Under the pieces are notes generated by a model that had not been told where the DNA came from, made no database searches, and saw nothing but the letters and a program-made list of their open reading frames with translations. A stretch of 64,000 nucleotides of DNA from Qipengyuania aquimaris (lineage in GTDB: Bacteria > Pseudomonadota > Alphaproteobacteria > Sphingomonadales > Sphingomonadaceae), in NCBI RefSeq assembly GCF_009827445.1, contig NZ_WTYI01000001.1, forward strand, positions 1,750,381-1,814,380. The letters are read 5' to 3'. Below, piece by piece: positions 42,445 to 50,578 of this stretch (within the stretch, counting starts at the first letter, position 1; each line of letters opens with the position of its first letter). Both the position numbers and the translations under genes were made by a program.

Positions 42445-43467
42445 CTAAATCCAGCCCGACAATTCCCTGCGCAAGATATGTTCGAGCATGTCGAGGCCGG
42501 CATCCGACGCGTTGAGGCAGGAAAGGGCGGCAAACTGCTCACCTCCCGCCCCGGTAAACTGCTCCTTGCCCTGGATCGCGAGCTCTTCCAGCGTCTCGAG
42601 GCAATCGGCCGAAAAACCGGGTGCCGCGATTGCAAGGCGCTTGGTTCCGGCCTTCGCTTCTTCTTCCAGAACCGTGTCGGTGGCGGGCTCAAGCCACTTG
42701 GCCGGACCGAATCGCGACTGGAACGTCGTGCGAAAGCGCAGTCCCGTCCCGGCGAGCTTTTCCTGCAACAGCCGCGAGGTCTTGTGGCAGTGGCAATGAT
42801 AGGGATCGCCCAACTCCAGCGTGCGCTGCGGCATGCCGTGAAAGCTGAGCAACAGGACTTCGGGCTCGAAATCGAGCGCGCCCAGCTGGCGGGTCAGATC
42901 CGCCGCCAGCGCATCGATATAGGCCGGGTCGTCGTGATAGGGCGGCAGGGTCCGCAAGCTCGCCTGCCAACGCATTTCCCGCAGCTTGTCCGCAGCCTTG
43001 TCCACAACCGTCGCAGTCGTCGCGCCGCTGTATTGCGGGTAGAGCGGAGCCAGCAGGATGCGTTCGCAACCTTGGTCCATCAGCGCCTGCATCCGCTCGG
43101 GGATCGACGGCGTGCCGTAGCGCATGGCCCAGTCGACGATCACGCCATCGCCCAGCCGCGCCTGCATCGCTTCGGCCTGCTTGCGGGTAATTACCGCAAG
43201 CGGTGAGCCTTCTTCGGTCCAGACCTGCGAATAGGCATGCGCGCTCTTCTTGGGGCGCGTGTTGAGGATGATGCCGCGCAGGATCGGCTGCCAGGCAATC
43301 GCGGGGATCTCCACCACGCGGCGGTCCGACAGGAATTCGGCAAGATAGCGCTTCACCGGCCCCTTTTCCGGCGCATCTGGAGTGCCGAGATTGACCACCA
43401 GCACGCCAACCTTGCCCGATTTCACGGGTGGATGGTCACCGGGGAGTTTCTGATCCTGCCAGGTCAA
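42445..43467 (-). CDS. hemH: Ferrochelatase
   Basis: The product has 340 residues. I start at TTG 43467, six bases after AGAGG and just past the upstream stop; the frame continues to 43533 inside the neighbour. GVLVVNLGTPDAPE is the family N-terminus. The catalytic His is in LLLSFHGMPQRTLELGDPYHCHC and the Glu in APGFSADCLETLEEL. It inserts ferrous iron into protoporphyrin IX as the last step of heme synthesis. Several C-terminal cysteines (DCLETL, LSCLN, plus HCHC) raise the possibility of an Fe-S cluster as in some bacterial ferrochelatases, but the ligand pattern is not decisive. Its heme product could supply the heme oxygenase and P450 encoded in this window. Confidence 0.94.
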   Translation of the reverse strand: MTWQDQKLPGDHPPVKSGKVGVLVVNLGTPDAPEKGPVKRYLAEFLSDRRVVEIPAIAWQPILRGIILNTRPKKSAHAYSQVWTEEGSPLAVITRKQAEAMQARLGDGVIVDWAMRYGTPSIPERMQALMDQGCERILLAPLYPQYSGATTATVVDKAADKLREMRWQASLRTLPPYHDDPAYIDALAADLTRQLGALDFEPEVLLLSFHGMPQRTLELGDPYHCHCHKTSRLLQEKLAGTGLRFRTTFQSRFGPAKWLEPATDTVLEEEAKAGTKRLAIAAPGFSADCLETLEELAIQGKEQFTGAGGEQFAALSCLNASDAGLDMLEHILRRELSGWI

Positions 43468-43477
43468 ATCGAACCTC

Positions 43478-45802
43478 TCATAAACCTTCTGACAACAACG
43501 GGAGGCGCCGCATCCTGAGACCGGTCGCCGCAAAAAGGGCGTTGGCGATGGCGGGCGCCGCCACGGCTACACCAAGTTCTCCCGGATCGAAGGGTTCCGC
43601 ATCGCTCGAAATGAAATCGACCACGATGTCCGGGCAATCGGCAAGGCGCGGCAGGCCAAGCGCGCCCATATTGCGCGGCACCGGGTGTCCGTTCTCGAAC
43701 CTGACCGAAGAACCGAGCGCCAGTGACAGACCGAACACCAGCCCGCCCTCGATCTGCTGGCGGGCAATGTCGAGATTGACGATCCGGCCGATGTCGACCG
43801 TGGCCGACAATCTTGTCACCCGCGCACCTCCACCACCCATACCCGCCTGCGCCACGCAGGCAATATGGCCGGCCGTTTGCGGATCGGAGCCCATGCGCAC
43901 CATCGCGACACCCTGTCCGCTGCCCGAGCGCGCGCCGTCCCATTCGCCCAGCCTGGTCGCCCGGCGCAGGCATTCCGCCATGCGCGGTGCGCCGCCCAGC
44001 AGGGCCATGCGATACAGGAAGGGATCTCGCCCGGCCTCCGCCGCCAGTTCATCGATAAAGCATTCGGTGAAGAAGGCGGTCATCGCCTCCGCTCCGCCGC
44101 GCATACGAGTGACGGGCAATCGGATGCTGGCGGGAACGTGGTCGACCGCTACGTCGGAGATGCCGTAGGGCGGCATCCCTCCAGCCACTGCCAGCTCATC
44201 CGCTTCGCCCCGGCTTTCCGCACGAGCGGCTTCGGGGACGAGGTTGTCGAACAAGCGGTGTCCCATCTCGCGCATGAAGGGAGGTGTCGTGACGCGAGCG
44301 CGCCAAGCCAGCGGTTGTCCATCAGCCCCTGTCACGGCAGCCATGTCGGCCGTTGCCGGAGCACGCGGGGGCACGGCCTGCAAGTCCTGCACCCTGGACC
44401 AGGTCAGTTGGACGGGCCGCCCGATCTCCACCGCGATCTGGGCAATTTCGATGGCATGCTGTTTATCCAGCCGCGCATCGAAACTGCCCCCAGCGGCAAC
44501 CGGATAGAGCACCACGTCTTCGGCAGAAATGCCGATCGCCTTTGCCGCCGCCTCGCGCGCCAGCGAAGGCATCTGCGAGGCCATCCACAATTCCAGCCGC
44601 CCGTCGACAAAGCGCGCAGTCGCGCTCGCCGTTTCGAGCGGGGCATGGACCGCAGGCGCTATTTCATAACGGCGGACAAATGCCGCGTTTTCCAGCATCG
44701 CGTCGGGATCGCCGACTTCGACGATCCGTTCTGCCAGTTCTTCGCGCTGCTCCGACGCGCGTTCGAGATCGGTGTCGAGTACTGCCTGTTCGAGTGCGCC
44801 GGGCCCGGTGAAATGGGCGCGCATCCGCGAGAGCGCCTGGTCCGCGATCCACCAGCTTTCCGCGACGGCGGCCAGCCAGCGCTTCGATTTGACGACCCCG
44901 ACCAGGCCGCGCATCCCCGCAACCGCATCGGCGTCGAAACGGAAGAGTTCTGGCAGGCCGACCGGGCCGTGCCGGATGGAAGCGAAGACCATGCCGGGCA
45001 GGCGGATATCGCCTGCAAACAAGTGGCTGCCGTCGACCTTGGAAGGCAGGTCGATGCGCGGGAAGCTGGTCTGCGCATCCGCTTCGCCTAATACGGGCTG
45101 TTCGAAAGCAGCCTGCGGGCGCAGCGGCGCGGGATCGGGCGGATCGAGTTCGCGGGCCTCGTCGACCAGTTCGCCGAACCGCAGTGCGCCTCCGGTAGCG
45201 TGGCGCACGAAGCCGTCTGCAACTTCGCATTCCTCGGGCACGACGTCCCAGCGCTCGGCAGCGGCGCGCACCAGCATGTCGCGCGCGCTGGCGGCAGCGA
45301 TGCGCAGGGGCATCTCGTAGGCGGCAAGGCTGGTACCAGCGGCGGTCGCATTGAAGGCCTGCGCGGAAGCGAAGCGGTCGACCAGCCAGGCATCGGGCGT
45401 ATCGGCCAGCGAGGGGAAGTTCGCCCACAAGGGTGCCCAGTCCGCGGCCAGCGGCAGGTTCGGGAAGAGGCCCGAAGGCATGACCGGCTCCGCCCCGACC
45501 TGGCGCCAGTCCGCGCCCAGTTCGACTGCGGCGATCTGGGCCAGAAGGGTCGTCACGCCCTGCCCCATTTCAAGCTGGGGAATCGCAACGGTAACCACGC
45601 CATCACGGCCGATGGTCAGCCAGCCCCCGAAGTCTGCCTCGGCCTCTCCCGGTACCAGGGTGGTTGCATAGTTCCGCGGCCAGAGCGTCCAGGCGACCAG
45701 CAACCCGCCAGCCGCAGCTCCGCCGACCAGCAGCTGGCGGCGGGAGACATCGGGCAGCTTGACCCGGTCCTTGGCGGAAATCAGCTTCTCGCGGAAATCC
45801 AT
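43478..45802 (-). CDS. Tat-exported molybdopterin-binding oxidoreductase large subunit (isoquinoline 1-oxidoreductase beta-like)
   Basis: The product has 774 residues starting at ATG 45802, 22 bases inside the end of mrp; the longer frame to 46264 lies wholly in mrp. A twin-arginine signal is clear at residues 20-45 (SRRQLLVGGAAAGGLLVAW). LTIGRDGVVTVAIPQLEMGQGVTT, ATARFVDGRLELWMASQMP and LPVTRMRGGAEAMTAFFTECFIDELA match the IorB/AldH-type Mo-binding subunits. These normally pair with a small [2Fe-2S] subunit (IorA), which is not adjacent. The small subunit at 23.2 kb belongs to another operon and is cytoplasmic. The enzyme is expected in the periplasm. The substrate is unknown, with N-heterocycles or aldehydes usual. 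Confidence 0.87.
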   Translation of the reverse strand: MDFREKLISAKDRVKLPDVSRRQLLVGGAAAGGLLVAWTLWPRNYATTLVPGEAEADFGGWLTIGRDGVVTVAIPQLEMGQGVTTLLAQIAAVELGADWRQVGAEPVMPSGLFPNLPLAADWAPLWANFPSLADTPDAWLVDRFASAQAFNATAAGTSLAAYEMPLRIAAASARDMLVRAAAERWDVVPEECEVADGFVRHATGGALRFGELVDEARELDPPDPAPLRPQAAFEQPVLGEADAQTSFPRIDLPSKVDGSHLFAGDIRLPGMVFASIRHGPVGLPELFRFDADAVAGMRGLVGVVKSKRWLAAVAESWWIADQALSRMRAHFTGPGALEQAVLDTDLERASEQREELAERIVEVGDPDAMLENAAFVRRYEIAPAVHAPLETASATARFVDGRLELWMASQMPSLAREAAAKAIGISAEDVVLYPVAAGGSFDARLDKQHAIEIAQIAVEIGRPVQLTWSRVQDLQAVPPRAPATADMAAVTGADGQPLAWRARVTTPPFMREMGHRLFDNLVPEAARAESRGEADELAVAGGMPPYGISDVAVDHVPASIRLPVTRMRGGAEAMTAFFTECFIDELAAEAGRDPFLYRMALLGGAPRMAECLRRATRLGEWDGARSGSGQGVAMVRMGSDPQTAGHIACVAQAGMGGGGARVTRLSATVDIGRIVNLDIARQQIEGGLVFGLSLALGSSVRFENGHPVPRNMGALGLPRLADCPDIVVDFISSDAEPFDPGELGVAVAAPAIANALFAATGLRMRRLPLLSEGL

Positions 45803-46743
45803 TCGGCCAACCTGTCGGCGATTGCGTTGAAAGGGGCTGCCAGCTCGGTGTCTCCGGCGGCCGGAGGATCGCCTGCATCGCTGCCCTGCCTGATCGCAAG
45901 GTCGAGCGGTATGCGTCCGAGAAACGGCAGTTCGAGGCGCTCTGCAGCAGCTTCCACACCGCCTGCCCCGAACGGGTCGGATACCTCGCCGCAGTGGGGG
46001 CAGGCATATCCTGCCATGTTCTCCACCAGCCCGATGACCGGAACCCCGGCCGCCTCGAACAACTGTCCTGCGCGCGCGGCGTCGATCAGGGCTAGATCCT
46101 GCGGTGTCGAGATCAACACGGCGCCGGCTGGCTTGTATTTCTGGAGCATCGTAAGCTGGACGTCGCCCGTGCCCGGCGGCAGGTCGATCAGGATAACTTC
46201 GCGGTCGCCCCAATGCGCGTCGATCAATTGCGACAGCGCATTCCCGACCATCGGCCCGCGCCATGCGATCGCGCGTCCAGGCTGCACCAGGTGCCCCATG
46301 GAAAGCATCGGAATGTCGAACCGGCTCTCCACCGGCACCAGCTTGTTGTCGCGCGCTTCGGGCTTCGCGTCGGCGGTCCCGAAAATTACCTGCTGCGACG
46401 GGCCGTATATATCGGCGTCGACGAGCCCGACCTTCGTGCCGCGACGGGCCAGCGCGATGGCGAGGTTCGCCGTCAGCGTGGATTTGCCAACGCCGCCCTT
46501 GCCGGATCCGACAGCGATCAGCAGCGGAGCGCTGCGTTCTGCCGTCATGACGACGCGCACTTCCTCTACATCGTCACGTGCAGTCAGCCGCTGGGTGATG
46601 TCGCGTTCCAGCGCGGCGCGCTGTTCCTCGCCCAGCCCTCCGGCATCCAGCACCAGTGTCGCGCGCCCTTCCTTCAATGTCGCACCGCTCACGCGGTCGG
46701 CAAATTCGGGAGGCAGGTTGTCGGTAAAATCGCTCGTCGCCAT
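45781..46743 (-). CDS. mrp: Mrp/NBP35-family Fe-S carrier ATPase
   Basis: The product has 320 residues. An N-terminal DUF59/MIP18-like segment (1-70) precedes the P-loop VGSGKGGVGKSTLTANLA, a deviant Walker A motif with the signature lysine. VDADIYGPSQQ and LIDLPPGTGDVQLT follow, and the cluster-binding CPHC motif is in MAGYACPHCGE. Mrp/ApbC proteins carry and transfer [4Fe-4S] clusters. It is transcribed with the downstream Mo-enzyme gene (22-base overlap) and may serve its Fe-S partners. It is divergent from hflK by 75 bases. Confidence 0.93.
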   Translation of the reverse strand: MATSDFTDNLPPEFADRVSGATLKEGRATLVLDAGGLGEEQRAALERDITQRLTARDDVEEVRVVMTAERSAPLLIAVGSGKGGVGKSTLTANLAIALARRGTKVGLVDADIYGPSQQVIFGTADAKPEARDNKLVPVESRFDIPMLSMGHLVQPGRAIAWRGPMVGNALSQLIDAHWGDREVILIDLPPGTGDVQLTMLQKYKPAGAVLISTPQDLALIDAARAGQLFEAAGVPVIGLVENMAGYACPHCGEVSDPFGAGGVEAAAERLELPFLGRIPLDLAIRQGSDAGDPPAAGDTELAAPFNAIADRLAEWISARS

Positions 46744-46818
46744 GCTGGGGGCTGCTGTAGCATCGAATTACAGGCCGCAACCCCTGTTTTTCCCGCAAAG
46801 GCTACCTATAAGACATTT

Positions 46819-47970
46819 ATGAGAATTATGGACGGGTTTGGAAAAAGGATCGGCCTCGCGATGGCTGGTGGCAAAAATCCCTGGGGATCCAAGGGCGGAT
46901 CATCCGGAGACGGTGAGGGCGATGAGCCCAAGGGCAGCAAGTCGAACGGGCCGAAGAACCCGTGGCTCCCGCCGGGAAGCGGAGGCGGGGACGGCGATCG
47001 CCGCGGTCCCAATATTGAAGACATCTTCAAGAGCCGCGGCCCAGAAGGTCCGCGCCGCACCGGTGGTCCCGGTGGCCCGAACTTCCGCATGCCCCAGCGC
47101 CCCGGCGGCAAAAGCTGGTTCCCGGTCGCCGTGGTGGCTATCATCGGCCTGGGCCTTGCGGCAACCAGTGTCCACCTGATCGGCCCGCAACAGGAAGCCG
47201 TGGTCAAGACGCTCGGCAATTACACTCGCTCGATGGAGCCGGGTCTCAATTTCTCCGCTCCCTTCCCGATCGAGACCGTCGACGTGGAAGACGTGCAGGG
47301 CGTACGCGTCGTGCGCGTTCCCGAAGGCAGCCAGCAGGTAAAGCTGATCCTTACCGGCGACCAGAACCTGGTCGACCTCAGCTTCATCGTACGTTGGAAC
47401 ATCAAGGACCTCGAAAATTACAAGTTCGAACTCGTCGATCCGGTCGAGACGGTGAACGAAGTCGCCGAAGCCGCCATGCGTGCTGCCGTCGCGGAAAAGG
47501 AACTGGACGAGACCTTCTCGGGCCAGGGCCGTGCCGCTATCGAGCTCGATGTGCGTGAGCGGATGCAGCGCACGCTGGACAGCTATGAAGCGGGCGTCCG
47601 CGTCCTGGGTGTCGAAATCGAAAAGGCCGACCCGCCCGCAGAGGTCGTCGACGCCTTCCGCGACGTGCAGGTCGCCGAACAGAACGCCGACGCAGCACGC
47701 AACCAGGCGCGTGGCTATGCACAGCAAGTTTTGGCACAGGCGGAAGGTGAAGCGGAGGCCTTCGACAAGGTCTACGAGCAGTACCGCCTCGCCCCCGAAG
47801 TGACGCGCCAGCGTCTTTACTACGAAACCATGGAGCGCGTGTTGTCGAAGACCGACAAGACCGTGGTCGAAACCAATGGTGTGCAGACCTACCTGCCGCT
47901 GCCCGAGCTGAGGCGCCGTGCCCAGCAGGCCAACCCGACCACAACTGTCACCGCGCAGGAGGGCCAGTAA
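46819..47970 (+). CDS. hflK: FtsH protease modulator HflK
   Basis: The product has 383 residues from ATG 46819, with ATG 46828 and ATG 46861 (MAGGKNPWGSKGG) as alternatives. The Gly/Pro-rich cytoplasmic N-terminus (about residues 15-95) is typical of HflK. One transmembrane helix (WFPVAVVAIIGLGLAATSVHLIG) and an SPFH/band 7 domain follow (GNYTRSMEPGLNFSAPFPIETVDVEDVQ). HflK and HflC form a large membrane assembly around FtsH. hflC follows immediately. Confidence 0.93.
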   Translation: MRIMDGFGKRIGLAMAGGKNPWGSKGGSSGDGEGDEPKGSKSNGPKNPWLPPGSGGGDGDRRGPNIEDIFKSRGPEGPRRTGGPGGPNFRMPQRPGGKSWFPVAVVAIIGLGLAATSVHLIGPQQEAVVKTLGNYTRSMEPGLNFSAPFPIETVDVEDVQGVRVVRVPEGSQQVKLILTGDQNLVDLSFIVRWNIKDLENYKFELVDPVETVNEVAEAAMRAAVAEKELDETFSGQGRAAIELDVRERMQRTLDSYEAGVRVLGVEIEKADPPAEVVDAFRDVQVAEQNADAARNQARGYAQQVLAQAEGEAEAFDKVYEQYRLAPEVTRQRLYYETMERVLSKTDKTVVETNGVQTYLPLPELRRRAQQANPTTTVTAQEGQ

Positions 47971-47971
47971 C

Positions 47972-48817
47972 ATGGCCATGAACATGCAACGCATCTGGGA
48001 AGATCATAAGGCGACCCTCGTCGTCCTCGGCCTCGTGCTCGTCGGCCTCATGATGAGCGCCTATGTCGTGCCCGAGGAGGAACAGGTTGTCATCGTCAGG
48101 ACGGGTGAGCCCGTCGGCGTGGTCAACACGCCCAATGGCAGCACCGGCGCGGGCCTTTATTTCCGCGTGCCCTTCATCGACCGTGTCGTGCGCATCGAGA
48201 AGCGCCTGCTCGACCTCGAGATGAGCGATGAGGAAGTGCTCTCGAACGACCAGCAGCGCCTGCTCGTCAATGCCTATGCGCGCTTCCGGATCACCGACCC
48301 GGTGACCATGGTCGAACGCGCCGGATCGACCGACGGTGTTCGTAACGCGCTCGAGCCGATCCTCAACTCGGTCCTGCGTCAGGAACTTGGCCGCCGGACC
48401 TTCCAGTCCATGCTGACCGCAGAGCGCGGCAGTGCGCTGGCGAATGTGACCGCCAATCTTGACCGCCAGGCGCGCCAGTACGGTGCCGAAGTAGTGGACG
48501 TGAAGATCACCCGAACCGACCTGCCGGACGCGCCGCTGCAATCGGCATTCCGGCGCATGGAATCGGATCGTGAGCGTGAAGCACGCACTATCCGTGCACA
48601 GGGTGGCCGCGATGCGCGGATCATCCGCGCTGAAGCGGACGCAGAGAGCGCTCGGATTTATGCCGAAGCCTTCGGCAAGGATGCGCAGTTCTACGACTTC
48701 TACCGCGCCATGCAGAGCTATGATGCCACCTTCGCGCCCGAGAACGGCGATGCGGAAAGTAGCATCATCCTGTCGCCGGACAATGAGTATCTGAGGCAGT
48801 TCCGCGGACGGCGTTGA
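47972..48817 (+). CDS. hflC: FtsH protease modulator HflC
   Basis: The product has 281 residues from ATG 47972, nine bases after GGAGGG and one base after the hflK stop. An N-terminal transmembrane helix (ATLVVLGLVLVGLMMSAYVV) precedes an SPFH domain (EEEQVVIVRTGEPVGVVN, GLYFRVPFIDRVVRIEKRLLD). A charged coiled coil follows with MESDREREARTIRAQGGRDARIIRAEADAES, split here from a longer run. It forms the HflKC complex that restrains FtsH proteolysis at the inner membrane. A terminator-like hairpin follows. Confidence 0.94.
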   Translation: MAMNMQRIWEDHKATLVVLGLVLVGLMMSAYVVPEEEQVVIVRTGEPVGVVNTPNGSTGAGLYFRVPFIDRVVRIEKRLLDLEMSDEEVLSNDQQRLLVNAYARFRITDPVTMVERAGSTDGVRNALEPILNSVLRQELGRRTFQSMLTAERGSALANVTANLDRQARQYGAEVVDVKITRTDLPDAPLQSAFRRMESDREREARTIRAQGGRDARIIRAEADAESARIYAEAFGKDAQFYDFYRAMQSYDATFAPENGDAESSIILSPDNEYLRQFRGRR

Positions 48818-48846
48818 CCGTTCGTCGAGCCGCCCACGGGGCGTTC

Positions 48847-48867
48847 AAGGGGCATTCAGCGCCCCTT
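48847..48867 (+). terminator. Terminator-like hairpin after hflC
   Basis: AAGGGGC (48847-48853) pairs with GCCCCTT (48861-48867) around a seven-base loop, followed by a short T run. It lies 30 bases after the hflC stop and before the HtrA gene, so it probably ends the hflKC transcript. Confidence 0.6.
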
Positions 48868-48948
48868 TGCACTCTGATCTTCCGGAACCGCAGGCGCGGG
48901 ACCGCATAGAAGAGATGCGTGCCGCGCGCAGATAATATCGAAGAGGAA

Positions 48949-50499
48949 ATGAAGGACGTGAAGCCAGTGCGATATGCCTATTCCGTAACCGCCGCCCTGC
49001 TTGCCGGAGGTGCAGCCCTTTCGCTCGCAGGCTATCCCGCAGGCGCCCAGGTCGCCCAGAACGACGACGTGCGCATGTCCAACGTCGTGCCGCGCGCAGG
49101 AGCGCCAGCAAGCTTTGCCGACCTGACCGAGCAATTGCAGCCTGCCGTGGTCAACATTTCCACCCGCCAGCGGATCGAAGTGCCGACCAACAATGGCAAT
49201 CCTTTTGCCGGGACCCCGTTCGAAGACCTGTTCAACCGCCGCAACGGTGGCCAGCAACGCGAACCGCAGTATCGTGAAGGCCAGTCGCTGGGTTCGGGCT
49301 TCTTCATCTCGGCAGACGGCTATGTCGTCACCAACAACCACGTCGTCAGCCCCTCGGGCCGCGGCACGGTGGAAGAGATCACGGTGACGCTGCCCGACGG
49401 CAGCGAATACGAAGCCGAACTGGTCGGCACCGACGCGCAATCGGACCTCGCCGTCCTGAAGGTGAACCGCCGCGAAGATTTCCCGTTCGTCCGCTTCGGC
49501 GATTCCAGCCAGGCCCGAGTGGGTGACTGGGTGGTCGCGATCGGCAACCCCTTCGGTCTTGGCGGCACCGTGACCAGCGGCATCGTCTCCAGCGTGCTTC
49601 GCAACACCGGCGCGGGCGCTTACGATCGCTATATCCAGACCGACGCCGCCATCAATCGCGGTAACTCGGGCGGTCCGCTGTTCGACATGCAGGGCAATGT
49701 AATCGGCATCAACAATGCCATCTATTCGCCCTCCGGCGGCAGCGTGGGGATCGGCTTCGCCATCCCGGCAGAAACGGCTGCTCCCATCGTCGCCAAGCTG
49801 CGCGAAGGCGTGGAGATCGAGCGTGGCTACCTGGGCATCCAGATCCAGCCGGTCACCGAAGACGTGGCCGCATCGCTTGGCCTGCAGCGCAATCGCGGCG
49901 AATTTGTCCAGTCGGTCCAGCCGGGACAGCCTGCCGAAGAGGCCGGACTGGAACCGGGCGATATCGTCCTGTCGGTCAACAACCGTGCGGTGACGCCTGA
50001 CCAGACGCTGTCCTATCTCGTGGCGAATATCGCACCGGGCACGACCATCCCGCTCGATATCTTCCGTGAGGGTGAACGTCGTCGCCTCAACGTGACGGTC
50101 GGCAAGCGCCCCAGCGAAGAAGAGCTTCGCCAGAGCCAGATGTTCGATCCCGACGCAGAGCCCGAAGAAGACATGGGCCCTGCCGACAGCGAGATCATCG
50201 AAGATCGCCTGGGTCTCCAGGTGCTCGAGATCACGCCGCAGATCGCCCGCCAGCTGGGTGCAAGCTCGGACACGGATGGCCTCGTTATCGCGGCCGTGAA
50301 CCAGAACTCCGACGCAGCCCGCAAGGGCCTGCAGCGAGGAGACATCATCCTGAGCGCAAATTATCGCGCGGTGACAGCCGTCGAGGACCTGGAGAGTGCC
50401 GTCCGCACCGCACAGGCGGAGGACCGCGAAGCCGTTCTCCTGCGTGTGCAGCGTCGCGGTCGTCCGGCCCAGTATGTAGCGGTCCGTCTCAGCCGCTAA
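48949..50499 (+). CDS. Periplasmic serine protease DegP/HtrA family
   Basis: I start at ATG 48949 (516 residues); GTG 48919 and GTGs at 48958 and 48967 are alternatives. A signal peptide ends around AGYPAGAQVAQ. The protease domain has the triad His in YVVTNNHVVSP, Asp in DAQSDLAVLKV and Ser in INRGNSGGPLFD. Two PDZ domains follow: EAGLEPGDIVLSVNNRAVTP and, after an acidic linker, KGLQRGDIILSANYRAVTAV. It degrades or refolds misfolded envelope proteins. A strong bidirectional terminator follows. Confidence 0.94.
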   Translation: MKDVKPVRYAYSVTAALLAGGAALSLAGYPAGAQVAQNDDVRMSNVVPRAGAPASFADLTEQLQPAVVNISTRQRIEVPTNNGNPFAGTPFEDLFNRRNGGQQREPQYREGQSLGSGFFISADGYVVTNNHVVSPSGRGTVEEITVTLPDGSEYEAELVGTDAQSDLAVLKVNRREDFPFVRFGDSSQARVGDWVVAIGNPFGLGGTVTSGIVSSVLRNTGAGAYDRYIQTDAAINRGNSGGPLFDMQGNVIGINNAIYSPSGGSVGIGFAIPAETAAPIVAKLREGVEIERGYLGIQIQPVTEDVAASLGLQRNRGEFVQSVQPGQPAEEAGLEPGDIVLSVNNRAVTPDQTLSYLVANIAPGTTIPLDIFREGERRRLNVTVGKRPSEEELRQSQMFDPDAEPEEDMGPADSEIIEDRLGLQVLEITPQIARQLGASSDTDGLVIAAVNQNSDAARKGLQRGDIILSANYRAVTAVEDLESAVRTAQAEDREAVLLRVQRRGRPAQYVAVRLSR

Positions 50500-50520
50500 G
50501 GCAAAGGCACAAGCTAAAGA

Positions 50521-50556
50521 AAAGGCCCTTCCGGTTCGCACCGGGAGGGCCTTTTT
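50521..50556. terminator. Strong bidirectional intrinsic terminator
   Basis: GGCCCT (50524-50529) pairs with AGGGCC (50546-50551) and CCGGT with ACCGG across a TCGC tetraloop. There is one internal mismatch, a T-run at 50552-50556 and an A-rich run before the stem. It ends the HtrA gene and the convergent penicillin-binding protein gene. Confidence 0.92.
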
Positions 50557-50578
50557 CTATGTGGCCTTTGCTTGACTG

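Noticed and set aside
43865-46822. Plus-strand frames opposite the Mo-enzyme and mrp genes
   Set aside because: These are shadows. The minus-strand genes carry a Tat signal, Mo-binding motifs and the Mrp P-loop.
48856-50541. Minus-strand frame of 561 codons opposite the HtrA protease
   Set aside because: It is antisense to a gene with complete catalytic triad and PDZ domains, and its composition is repetitive and without motifs.
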